Source of the DNA: Talinum fruticosum
Lineage: Eukaryota; Streptophyta; Magnoliopsida; Caryophyllales; Talinaceae
Direction of reading: 5' to 3'
Assembly (NCBI GenBank): GCA_021018815.1
Contig: JAITYX010000181.1
Location: 1 to 64,000 of the forward strand
DNA length: 64,000 nt
The notes under the pieces are model-generated. The model was not told where the DNA came from, made no database searches, and saw only the letters and a program-made list of their open reading frames with translations. Numbering within the stretch: the stretch's first letter is position 1; every line of letters starts with the position of its first letter. Both the position numbers and the translations under genes were made by a program. Positions 11,063-20,154 of this stretch are shown in pieces.

Positions 11063-11965
11063 ATGGCCAATCAGGCAGAGGAAACTCCCATTATGACCTT
11101 GTTCGAGGAGTCTATTGTTAAGATAAAAGCTCGGCTTGATGCTTAGGATAAACAGATCAAGTCTATATCGGAAAACTTCAGTCTCATTCTCAAAGAATTG
11201 GAGATGAAATCAAAGTACAAACATAAAGAAAAAGAAGGAGAAGGATCCCTCCCCGAACCTCAACCTAGGCCTCAATCTAAACCAAGAATAGATCGGATAG
11301 AGAAGATGTTACGGGAGTCCTTAATGTTCAACCACTACTATCCGGCTCAAGGATTTACCTCAAGCCCTAAAGGCAAGTGACCCCCTATGTTTACCTTGCC
11401 TAACATTAGGTTTCATGGAACGGAGAACCTTCACCGTCACATGAGAAATTTTGTGGGGAATTGACTTTGAAGAATGTACCGAGAGAACACATACCACATT
11501 ATCTTCCCATGGACGTTTGACATGGACGTCATGAAATTGTACAATGTTGTTGACCCACACAAGGTCACAAATAGGAAGGATCTTTGCGGGGAGTTCTTAC
11601 ACCAATACTTCTACAATACTGATTTACCAGCCACACTTCGGGATCTAGAATTGATCAAGCAAGCGGACGATGAAGGCTTTATTGACCTCCTTACTCGTTA
11701 GAGGGCGACACCTGCCCACATGACTTATCGACCATCTAAGAAGGATTAGGTTAGAATCATCATCAAGAACCTCCAACCTGCCCATCATCAGCCCCTAAAG
11801 TTCTTGCCTATCGTGAACTTCAAAACACTTAGAGATGCTTTGGCATTCTCATAGAAGAAGAACAAGCTTCATCCGACTAGAAGATCATCCAATGAAACCT
11901 TGAGTCATCAGTGATGCTAATAAAGCTTGCTTTTTCCTCTTTTCCATATTCATTGTAATGTTTAT
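11063..11965 (+). pseudogene. gypsy gag, one frame with in-frame stops
   Basis: Starts at MANQAEETPIMTLFEES, the same start region as the fragment at 22888-23381. Following pieces stay in one frame: RIDRIEKMLRESLMFNHYYP, GFTSSPKGK, TYHIIFPWTFDMDVMKLYN, LPATLRDLELIKQADDEGF. This is the retrotransposon gag region that builds the particle. In-frame stops fall near 11144, 11378, 11463, 11699, 11748 and 11852. Most positions can be compared with intact codons in the copy at 56405-57198, for example TAG for the Trp of KWRAKATH and TAG for the Gln of KDQVRI. The frame is thus mostly preserved while nonsense changes accumulated. Confidence 0.8.
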
Positions 11966-11989
11966 TAAATATTCCATTGTAATGTTGTG

Positions 11990-12200
11990 GCAACTATAAT
12001 GTTTACCCCAGAAGCCAAGTGCTTGCCATTCATGGGGCACCGCTTTGAGCCGATCAAATGAAGGTGAGTATGCGAGAAGCCGTACAAGGGAAAGACAGGT
12101 TGTGAGTTGTCGATCCGGGCACCAAATGTCAACATTGTTGACGACACGGTTAACAGTTTTGTTCCTTGGTCCAAGAGTTCTATCGTCCTTATTTGGAAGG
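11990..12200 (+). pseudogene. DUF8039-like block of CACTA gene, first copy
   Basis: The DNA from about 12040 (CACCGCTTTGAGCCGATCAA) to CCAAGAGTTCTATCGTCCTT near 12190 is a diverged copy of 13720-13880 and, inverted, of 34140-34310. It encodes a piece resembling the small domain (KVSV...ELPI...) that sits between transposase-like and Ulp1 regions in plant CACTA proteins. Here it lies before the transposase-like exons, out of the usual order, and ends abruptly after CGTCCTT. It is best read as a rearranged or duplicated fragment. Confidence 0.5.
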
Positions 12201-12636
12201 GGACCGGGATTCCGGATCGAGCTTCCCCACAAATTGGCGGGGTTTATATTGTTTTAAAATAAAGATGATTTTTTAAAGGTGATAATTTTTGAAATGGGGA
12301 TCGGCGCAGAGATGTTTAGACTTTAAATATCGCGTTACCGCTACATGGGTCTACAAAACAAAGTAGATTAAACAAGAAGGTAGACCCTAGAAGGTCTACA
12401 ATTGTATCACCGAGGAGGACGGGAGATTGTTGAGTCACATGTCACTTCTCCGAATACAAGGTAATTTCATACAATATTCAATCTCATAAACATATAGTGT
12501 GATGTTGGTTGTCGAATTGATATAAAAATGAAGACATGTAAGTGTTATGCACTGATACTTTTGTTTCTTAATATTACTTGCACAAGCGATAGGTGAAGCC
12601 AACCGGAAGAGGATTAAGAGCAATCCGTACCCTTAT
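12201..12636 (+). other. CACTA upstream / intron-like sequence, unassigned
   Basis: AT-rich sequence between the misplaced DUF8039-like block and the first transposase-like exon. It has no long frame on either strand and no terminal repeat that I recognise. By position it may include the 5' part of the CACTA gene or its introns. Confidence 0.4.
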
Positions 12637-13370
12637 GTGTTGTCCCGTAGGGATACACGAAGTTGGAGGAGAGGTTATACGAGCAAAATCTTGAACAACT
12701 TCAAACCACATCCGAGTGAAGGGTCCACCATAGATACTTCGCAGCTCGTTGTCGATAGGGACGAGTCGTGGATTGAAGGAAGAAAGAAGAAAGGTGGAAC
12801 CTTCACTATGGCCAATCTAGAAGCTATTTCTCACCGACTCGTGAGTTTTTAACTATTTTCCTTTATTTTTTCGAGAACTTATCGGTGTATTTTATGAATT
12901 TATCAAATGATAATATTTTTTTCTTCTTACAGGAGTCTTTTTCACGAGATATCGACTTCGAAAGTGCTGACACCACCGGGAGGAGGGACAAGCTAGCCCT
13001 GGCCATATAAAGAGATGAGTATCCCGGTGCTTGTTCAAGCCATCATTAGGCGGGTGGGGATAGTTCAGTGCTTTGGGATTAGGAAGAAACACCCCGTCTC
13101 TTTCGACGAAGCACATATGGTGGCCCAAAGTTCCCAAGTGCGGTCCCAAATGTCCCAAATGACTATATAGATTGAAGTGATGAGGGCGGAGATGTGGGCA
13201 AAGATGCGAGTCCCACATGAGGTCGTACTTCACCAACATAGGTATGCGGTTACCTAGCAACTTTGAGGATGTACGCTCTTTCTCACCCTATACACCAGCC
13301 GGTGTGAATGCGAGCTCACTGTCGACCAATTCGAAGTTTTGGCGGAGGTAATTTAGATTTTGGAACCTAA
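12637..13370 (+). pseudogene. CACTA transposase-like (Transposase_24-type) exons
   Basis: The first exon ends at 12840 and encodes VVDRDESWIEGRKKKGGTF followed by NLEAISHRL, the usual look of the plant En/Spm (PTTA) accessory transposase domain. A clear intron follows: GTGAGT at 12841 to TTCTTCTTACAG at 12932. The next exon reads RRDKLALAI, then after a frame change VQCFGIRKKHPVSFDEAHMV and a Met/Glu-rich helix (EVMRAEMWAKMR). That is typical of the spacer after this domain in CACTA proteins. The second exon has a stop near 13008 and a frameshift. The role in transposition is inferred from the family. Confidence 0.6.
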
Positions 13371-13689
13371 TTATATTTACCTGCATATTTATATTTTGAC
13401 TAATTAATGTATAATCTTGTTAAATAATTACTTATAGTATTTTTTTGTTGCGTAACTCCGCGTTTGGCCGTTGAGTAATTACTTATTTAGCATGTTTTTG
13501 TTGTTTTAGATGAGGGTCGTTATCCCTAGAAAATGTTTACTTTTAAGGGGGAATTCCGTCAGTTAATTTTCTAGGTGTTTAGGTTATTTAACTTGTATTT
13601 TAAATGTTTACTTATTCTTATGCAGCTAGCGAATTGCAAGTTACCTTCTCATCACCCTCCCTTAGAGCATGTTGTAGTATTGGGTGTTG

Positions 13690-13890
13690 TTTTCCCGTGG
13701 ACGGGCAAATTTCGTCGTTCACGGGACACCTCTTACAATTAATGAGGTGAAGGTGAGTGTCAAAGAGGTCATACACGGGAAAGGCGAGTGTGAGTTGCCG
13801 ATCTAGGGAGCGAGACCTCCACATTGTTCATGATGCGATCAACGCTTTTCTTCGTTGGCCCAAGAGTTTGGTCATCCTCACTACGGTAAT
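13690..13890 (+). pseudogene. DUF8039-like block of CACTA gene, second copy
   Basis: The translation includes KVSVKEVIHGKGECELPI followed by a stop, then a piece ending WPKSLVI-like before a splice donor at CTACG/GTAATT near 13885. The following intron runs to GATTATAG before 13971. This copy lies in the expected place, between the transposase-like exons and the protease. The function of the domain is not known to me. Compare the first copy at 11990-12200 and the inverted copy near 34140-34330. Confidence 0.5.
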
Positions 13891-13970
13891 TCATTTGTAT
13901 TAAAAACATTAGATTTAGCTATTGTTAAAATCACGTATATATATTTCTCATTTTTATATTGATTATAGAC

Positions 13971-14449
13971 TAGGATATCGAGGACGGATCCGAGAGTGGG
14001 ATGAAGGGCGCCGAGTGGCACAAGCAAATGTTCGGTGGTGCTCGTTCGTTGTTAGAAGAAGTTTTCTCTTAAGTCCATTGATGAGTCTCACACGGATTAG
14101 TGTGTTACTGCGGAGAGTTATGTGCGGACTCTGTCAACGAGAGGACCGAGATCATCCGTAGCACGCCAAGTCACGTGTTTGGGCTATGTGAAGCGAGATA
14201 TGTTGGTGTTTGCCTTCTCGGACGACATATTGTAATTTTTGTGTGTGGAGGAAATCCGCTTATCCGCTATTACGCTTGGCATGATCCGAGTTAATATATT
14301 CATAATCAGTTTTTTTTTTTTTTACTAATTAATTTCAATTTATAACTACATATTAATATGTAAGGTGGCTGCACGAGAATAGGAAGGACTTCGTTCAATT
14401 TTTGAACCCTACTTCCGTTATTCAAAGAGCTGGGCTGAATCATGACGAA
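13971..14449 (+). pseudogene. CACTA gene, middle exons before the Ulp1 core
   Basis: Between the DUF8039-like block and the His motif of the protease lies a weakly coding region. A frame at 14100-14294 ends with RHIVIFVCGGNPLIRYYAWH, and an intron-like AT-rich, poly-T stretch follows (14293-14365). In related CACTA genes this part encodes the variable region upstream of Ulp1. I cannot assign motifs, and several frames are needed to read through it. Confidence 0.4.
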
Positions 14450-15300
14450 TGAGTCTCCTATATCTTCGACGTCATGAAAGATGCTTGTGAATGATGAAAC
14501 ATTGTTTCGGCGGCATTCAATGAGAGGTAAGTGGACAAATAATGAACTAATTAACTTATGAAGTTTTTATATGGTGTTATACATATATAAAAATGTGTTA
14601 TTCATAGCCACCATTGGATGCTTGCTGCCTTATATCCAAGGGCTAATATGGCCTACTTCCTTGATCCTCCGGGTCGTGACGTGAGGGAAGATATCATGGA
14701 CGTTGTCGAGGTGTGAGTTCATACTTTTAATCATTTTATGGTGTTTTTTAAGTAATCATTCAATGATATGTCTAACTTGAATTTTATATTTTCGATTGAA
14801 AAATAGTGCTCTAGTCCATTGTTATTTTGGCGAGGCGTTAAGCGAGTGAAGAAGGCACAACAACTAATTTTCCCTATCAAGGTGAGGTTCTCTTGGTTAT
14901 TTGAGTCTACTTTAGATGTTTGTCATTTCATATTACTTGCTAGACACATAAGTATTAATTAATTCTTTATGTGTTGGGAATCTATCTTATTATTGTAGTG
15001 CCATAAACAACAAGGGAACGTGGAGTACGACTTCTACATTCTCCAAGTACATGAAAGACATTGTGACCAAACTCGGAAAGAATGCTAGTCCCAAAGCAAG
15101 TATAGTTGCACTTGTAATTTATTATTATATATTCTTTTTTCAGCTTGATTAACACTTGTACTTATCTCATTAATATGTATTTTATAGCATTGGTTACAAT
15201 ATTTCTCGGGAAAGAAGCCACCCGCGCCCTATACGAGATGAAGTGCTTAACGAGTTAAAACAACGTTGGGCAAAGTTTGTATACAACCGTATAAAGGAAT
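14450..15300 (+). pseudogene. CACTA-borne Ulp1-like (C48) cysteine protease, catalytic Cys lost
   Basis: Exon pieces give HHWMLAALYPRANMAYFLDP at 14609-14667, containing the catalytic His and Asp. Next comes KRVKKAQQLIFPIK near 14840-14880, then CHKQQGNVEYDFYIL at 15000-15040. In Ulp1 proteases this last motif is Q-G-x-x-E-C-G-Y-Y, with the nucleophile Cys; here the codon at 15026-15028 is TAC (Tyr) and the next is GAC instead of a Gly codon. A frameshift then leads to KYMKDIVTKLGKNASP and a last exon ending LNELKQRWAKFVYNRIKE. Introns with GT-AG ends separate the pieces. Such proteases cut SUMO-like substrates. This copy cannot, since it lacks the nucleophile. Confidence 0.7.
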
Positions 15301-15590
15301 AGGTATATATATTACAATTATTCTTCATTGTTTGATAGGTAAAGTTTGTGATTTTAGTAGTCATACATAGTTATAGGTATACATATGTACAAATATTGTG
15401 GTTTGTATATGTGTTTGTTGTTTGGCATATATATTCGGTGAAGAGGCATGCCTATATACAAAATGTGATGAGTATGTTGTTTTGTATATAATCTTCGAAG
15501 ATTGTATTGGATTGTGGTTTGTATATGTTTTTTTTGTAGTGTACGAGAGGGGCAAGCAAATAAGAGAAAATCTATTTCAAAAAAATCGGA
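15301..15590 (+). other. CACTA 3' flank of the gene, AT-rich
   Basis: Follows the stop of the protease-like gene. Frames on both strands here overlap and have no recognisable domain. The run TTTTTTTTGTAGTG at about 15528-15541 looks like a CACTA terminus but lies inside the element. Confidence 0.4.
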
Positions 15591-15880
15591 CTTATGACGA
15601 CGACCTTAATGTAGAACCGTAGTCATAGGTTCATCTATGACGTCGGTTCAAATGAAGGAACCGTCGTCATAGATGCTCTGTAGTAAGTTTTTCCAACTAC
15701 AAAGGAAGGGCTATGACGACGGTTAAGATGAAGAAACTGTCGTCATAGAGTGACCTACGACTACGATTTTTCCATCCGAATCGTTGTCATATATTGACCT
15801 ATGACAATGATTTTGAACCTTTAGTCAAAGGTGGTACATACAACGACGCCTGTTAACTGTCGTTAAATGTCATTTTTAAC
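15591..15880. repeat. CACTA subterminal palindromic repeats
   Basis: At least three units of the form CTATGACGACGGTT...AACCGTCGTCATAG occur in inverted pairs, e.g. at 15636-15675 and 15711-15750, with more diverged pairs to 15850. Subterminal repeats of this sort are where the CACTA TNPA-type protein binds to bring the two ends together. That role is known for the superfamily and inferred here. Confidence 0.75.
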
Positions 15881-15890
15881 TATAGTTAAA

Positions 15891-15908
15891 AGTGGTTTAT
15901 GTAGTAGT
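15891..15908 (+). repeat. CACTA terminal inverted repeat, right end
   Basis: GTGGTTTATGTAGTAGTG; its reverse complement begins CACTACTACATAAACCAC. Gypsy-associated sequence begins right after it. Confidence 0.7.
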
Positions 15909-17489
15909 GTTCGTTGAGCAGTTGTAGGATCACTTCTCCTAACTACTCCGATCGTTGCGAAACTATCATAGGGTTGGAGCGGGTTGAAGAAAATCAAGAC
16001 GAGGACTTCGTAGTAGCCCCTGTTATTGTAGGTAAGCGGTACACAATATTCTAGATCTAGCCGGTGAGGCTAGGTAGGCGGCGACGGCCAAGAGGCGGTG
16101 TCGACCAAGAGGCAGCTATTTGCCGCCGACGAGACTAAAAAGTCTCCGGCTTCCCCAAAGTCTCGCATTACCGCTCTCTATATTTTTTTATTTTGCTTCT
16201 ATTGGGTCGTGAATAAGGATGAATTCGACCATGCAGGACTTTAATAATTTTCACATCTGTTGTGTGCGGATTTGGTTAGTGGAGCACCTTAAATTGGTAT
16301 AGGCACAGGCGTACATGGACCTGTACCTAGGTACACAATTCGTCGGTGGAAATGGAGGAATGTTTTGGTTGACCATCCGTCTTCTTGGTGGGAGGCCTGA
16401 TTTAGAGCTAGGAATCCCATTTAATGGTACATCGAGCACCAAAAAGTTTCCCAAGTTAGGACACACATTGAGCATCACCCTTTTGTAGGTTTGTTGGGTC
16501 TAAAAACCAATACGTACTAGTTCCCCGACAGGTGTAATGCGGCAAGTGGGATGGGTCCAAGAGATCCCTTACTTGGACTATGTCCGGTCCGCTACTTTTG
16601 AACAGTTTGCAAGTTTTGGCAGCGCAAGGCGGGTTTCGACATGGCTTGATTATTGGATGAACCTGCCGAATTTACTAAAACCTACGAGATAAATGAACTA
16701 TTGCGGTTTATGAATTTTATCCGGAATAGATAAAAGAAGTTGACCCCAAACATTGCAAGATAGTAAGGACTCGATAACGGGACCCCGGAGGAGCTCCTCT
16801 TGCTGTAGCACGGTTTCAAATACGGGAAATGACTCAGTAGATAGACAAACGAGCCCGCAAGAGGGAAATAGAATCTAAATAAGTCTGAAGAGAGGAGGGC
16901 TCGTAGGATTAAAGAGCTGAAGAAGCGCACTCGGGAGGATGAAGTTGAGTCTAGCGACCCTTTGCGAAAAGGAAAGAAAGTAAAGATTAATTAGGGCTGA
17001 AATTTAGGAAGAGTTTAAGAAGAAATAAGAATTAGGGAATTTTAGTTTTGCCTCTTTAAAATAATTTTACTTTTCAAGTAGTATGCTTGTTTGCTTCCTT
17101 TTTATTAGCTATGTATTCAGTTAAGTAGTAGGCTTACCTTTTATTAATAAAAGTAAAGAGTAAGCTTTATGCTCACTTGTATACTTTATTTATTTTAACG
17201 CTCACTTCAAAGAAAAAGTTATAAATTTTGACCGCCTAGTGGGACTTGTCCTAATAGTAATTAAAGAATTTAAATGGATAGTGGAAATAAAATAACAATT
17301 AAATGCAAAATATATCGAGAGGGATAAGTCGGCTCAGCCAGCCCATCGTTGTCCGGACTGTGGCCGACATTGTCTAAGGTGTGGCCTGGTTGGGCCGAGC
17401 TTAGGCAATTATGTGATCTGTTTAGTGTTATGCTAAACATAATATTTCTTTTATTGATCAAACTTTGTATACTTGAAGATATATTCACC
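15909..17489 (+). pseudogene. antisense gene remnant beside gypsy integrase (probably PMD-like)
   Basis: Lies downstream of the minus-strand gypsy pol, so it is antisense to the element. A frame from 16261 reads CVRIWLVEHLKLV, stop, DLYLGTQFVGGNGGMFWL, and further on VMRQVGWVQEIPYLDYVRSA, TWLDYWMNLPNLL. The RQ-G-VQ-IP pattern resembles the C-terminal part of plant mobile domain (aminotransferase-like) proteins. The tail is rich in Lys, Arg and Glu (around 16880-16990). It corresponds in position to the better preserved antisense gene at 60090-62560. The 5' part is cut off by the CACTA element. AT-rich sequence without a gene follows from about 17000 to 17489. Confidence 0.5.
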
Positions 17490-18485
17490 ATCCAAATGAG
17501 TCAATTTGATTGCTCCTCCTGGCGAGTGTTTGACTATGTATGAATGGGCCATGCCGATTGGGTCTAAATTTTCCTCGAGGATCCTGAATTGGCCCTTTAA
17601 TTTCCTTAAAGGCCAAATCCCCAAGCTACATATCAGAGATTTAGGCTTTTGTTAAATGCCCTTGATATACGTGCTTAGTATATTTGGACATTATGTAAAG
17701 CATTTAGGCTTCTTTCATCTAGCAATACTAACTCTTTGTAGCGTTCCTTAGCCCATTCCGCTTCGAGAATCTAATTTTCTGCAATGATGCGCAATGAAGG
17801 AATGATAATTTCTATTATGAGGACTACTTCCATACGATACACTAGGGAATAGGAAGTTACCCCTATGGAGATTCTAATGGAGCTTCGATAGCCCCATAAA
17901 GCGAAGCATAATTTGTCGAGCCAATCCTTATAGCCGACATTCATCTTATTGACTATCTTGCGAATATTCTTATTAGCGGCCTCGACTACGCCGTTGGTCC
18001 GAGGACGATAGTGAGAAGACTTATGGTGTTTAATCTTACATTTCTCAAGTAAGTCTCCTACTTCCTTCTTGAAGTGACTACCATGGTCACTAATTAGTTT
18101 ATGCAATACACCATATAGACGAGATAATATTCCAAGTGATGAACTTTGCCACGTGCATCAACATCAATGTTACATTGGAAGCTGCTTCAACCCACTTAGT
18201 AAAGTAGTCAAATACGAACTCGTGATCACCCATTCCTTTAGGAGTCACTTTACCGATTATGTCAATGCCCAACATCGAAAATGGCCAGGGCAATGCAAGT
18301 GTCGTTAGAAAAGATGGTGGTCGGTCTTTGTAAGTTTGCATGACATGACACTTGTGACATTTCTCAACAAATTCATGGCACTCTGCTGCCATGGTCGACC
18401 AACAATATCCCAACCTCTGGATTTTCCGAACCAACCTTCTTTCATTCATATGGGGTCCACATTCCGCACCATGAATATTGGTCAT
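17490..18485 (-). pseudogene. gypsy integrase, best preserved copy in the window
   Basis: The frame at 18099-18485 carries the zinc finger (H near its start, then CHEFVEKCHKCH) and the first catalytic Asp in MLGIDIIGKVTPKGMGDHEF. After a frame change near 18105 the frame at 17771-18106 gives LISDHGSHFKKEVGDLLEK with the second Asp, and HYRPRTNGVVEAANKNIRKI with the Glu. All three acidic residues of the D-D-E triad are visible. The C-terminal domain at 17490-17700 is decayed. The enzyme would join cDNA ends to host DNA in the nucleus. The frameshift and missing RT make this copy defective. Confidence 0.8.
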
Positions 18486-18769
18486 GATGCGCTCTACTTC
18501 ATGTTGATTGACACAAAGGAAGTTAATTCATATGTTGGTTTTGTTGCACATTTGCTCTTGGTTGATGAAGAATTGAGCTTCCAGCATACGGATGGCTCGT
18601 TGGGCTCTAGGTGTGAAGTCCCGCGGATATTTTTCATTTTCCGGATATCTGAAATATTTGTATGGTACCAACTAGCTTGGTCGAGTACTAGACACTTCAA
18701 GTGTGTATATGTGCGCAGAGTTGACTCCGTCATTCTATATTAATGGGAATTAAATGAATGCCACTTGGG

Positions 18770-19720
18770 ATATTAATCATGGATGCTAATTTGGCTAAGG
18801 TAATTAATCATGGATGCTAATTTGGATAAGGCATCCATAAACCGATTGTCATCCTTAGGAAGGTAAGTATATGATATGCTATAAAAGTATTTTGCTAGAT
18901 CTATCGGATGTGCCTGGTAGGGTGCCAAGGCTTCACTATGTACCTTCCACTTCTATGAAATCGATTGATGATCGACTGGAATCACTGAAAACCCTTATGA
19001 TCTTTTCTCCGATTTACGTGGCGGCTTGAAGTTCCGTGATGCATGCTTCATATTCCGTGGCATTGTTGGTGACCTTAAAATCTACCTTGACTAAAATGGA
19101 AGTATGTGCTCCATTTGGTGAGACTAAAAGGATTGCTACTCCAAAACCCTTCGATTGGAAGCGCCATTAAAGTATATTGTCCACATGTGGACTTCGATGT
19201 GTAGAATATTTTCGTCTGCGAAGTCGAGGTGTTCAAGTTGCGATTCGAGTCCTACATTGGCTAGGAATTCGACACGACCCTTCCTTTGATTTCCTTTTGC
19301 GGGAGATACTTGAGTTCAAATTGTAATAGCATGAGTGTCCATCCGGCTATCTTACTACCGATGGTTGGTTGCTCTAGAATGTACTTAATGGGATCCATTG
19401 GTGCTACGACATGTGTCACGTGGGCCAACATGTAGTGCCCGAGCTTTTGATAGCCGAGACTAAAGCCAATGATGTCTTCTATAAAGGCGTGTACCTAGTC
19501 TCGTAATCTAAGAATTTCTTGCTTAGATAATACACTATGTATTTTTCCTTTCCATCCCGTTAACCTAACATGGCTCCCATCGCAGTTTCTCTTTTAGCGA
19601 GGTATAGGACTAAGGGCTTCCCTGGTTGGGGCGGAACTAGCACAGGTGGATTAACCAAGTATTCCTTAACCTTCTAGAATGCTTGTTGGTACTTGTCATC
19701 ACAAATTGGCTCGGATCCTT
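18770..19720 (-). pseudogene. gypsy RNase H and archaeal-type RNase H, decayed
   Basis: Co-linear with 1440-2330. Near 18880-18990 the DNA matches the region encoding FGDCSLIINQ in the first copy, and 19130-19170 matches its RNase H segment at 1800-1840. No open frame of useful length is left. The assignment rests on co-linearity. A short duplication is visible at about 18772-18822, where TAATCATGGATGCTAATTTGG occurs twice in a row. Confidence 0.5.
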
Positions 19721-19968
19721 TCTTCGACTTCTTGAAGATAGTTTCACGAGACCATAGTCGGTTTTGATATGAAACGACTAATGTACTTGTAAATGTCATA
19801 GGAAACCTCGTATCTCCTTCTTTGTCTTCGGCAATGGGATCTCTTGGATAGCTTTGATCTTGGATGGATCAACTTCGATTCCTCCGAGACAAACTACATA
19901 GCCTAGTAATTTGCTTGAGGTTACCCCAAAGGCACACTTTTGTGGGTTAAGGAGCATGTTATGTTTTC
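19720..19968 (-). pseudogene. gypsy RT C-terminal fragment
   Basis: Co-linear with 2350-2600 of the first copy (shared words CATAGTCGGTTTTGATATGAAAC and TTACCCCAAAGGCACA, trimmed here). It ends at about 19968 in the middle of the RT domain, before the YxDD box, where LTR-derived sequence starts. Confidence 0.6.
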
Positions 19969-20154
19969 TTAGTCTTTAGGGACGAACCTCTTATTTAGAG
20001 TTCCAAATTTTATTGAATTAAGTAAAATATTAATTAATTGATTGGTGATTTTATTAATTATTTTAGAAACTATTTTCAAAAGTCCCAGGATGTTACTTCT
20101 TAAGCTGAACAAAATAAAGAGGCTAGGTCTGCCATGAGGCTTTAAGGCCATACT
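19969..20154 (-). repeat. gypsy LTR fragment
   Basis: The reverse complement matches the late LTR segment seen at 33215-33390, 46105-46270 and 54395-54560: AAAGCCTCATGG, then GTTAAGAAGTAACATCCTGG, then AATTCAATAAAATTTGG. Its orientation agrees with the adjoining minus-strand gypsy, so it is probably the remains of that element's 5' LTR. It stops where TGTAACGCCC begins at 20155. Confidence 0.7.

Larger units (their letters stand above)
9822..11965 (+). mobile_element. gypsy 5' leader and gag, truncated at both ends
   Basis: Co-linear with 46800-48480 and 55110-57200, where the same leader follows an LTR and PBS. Leader landmarks include AGATTTAATCTTTTACTTGTG followed by AGCCTTTAGGAATA near 9890, then the tandem repeat at 10150-10610, then gag from 11063. 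No LTR or PBS is present here because the upstream part is replaced by the unrelated tandem units. On the right it breaks near 11965, where CACTA sequence starts. Confidence 0.8.
11966..15908 (+). mobile_element. CACTA (En/Spm) transposon, left end missing
   Basis: Contains transposase-like exons (12637-13370), a DUF8039-like block twice, and a Ulp1-type cysteine protease (14450-15300), a gene set known from plant CACTA elements. GT-AG introns are visible between exons. The right end has a cluster of palindromic subterminal repeats and finishes TTTATGTAGTAGTG at 15908, the reverse complement of a CACTA start. The left end is missing: gypsy gag runs directly into the DUF8039-like block near 11966. 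The three bases after the right end (TTC) could be the target-site duplication but the partner is gone. Confidence 0.7.
17490..19968 (-). mobile_element. gypsy (Tat/Ogre-type) pol, integrase to RT, truncated
   Basis: Co-linear with 210-2600 of the first gypsy copy. On the minus strand: RT end near 19720-19968, RNase H 19100-19720, archaeal-type RNase H 18770-19100, integrase 17490-18485. It breaks inside RT at 19968 and joins a piece of LTR, so the stretch holding most of RT, protease, gag and leader has been deleted. With the antisense remnant at 15909-17489 and the LTR piece at 19969-20154 it forms one damaged element. Confidence 0.8.

Noticed and set aside
15526..15541. TTTTTTTTGTAGTG as a CACTA terminus
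   Set aside because: It lies inside the element before the subterminal palindromes and sequence on both sides looks continuous; the end at 15908 fits better.
16081..16140. GC-rich patch with GGCGGCGACGG as a CpG island or host promoter
   Set aside because: Very short and inside the gypsy-associated antisense remnant; no gene follows.
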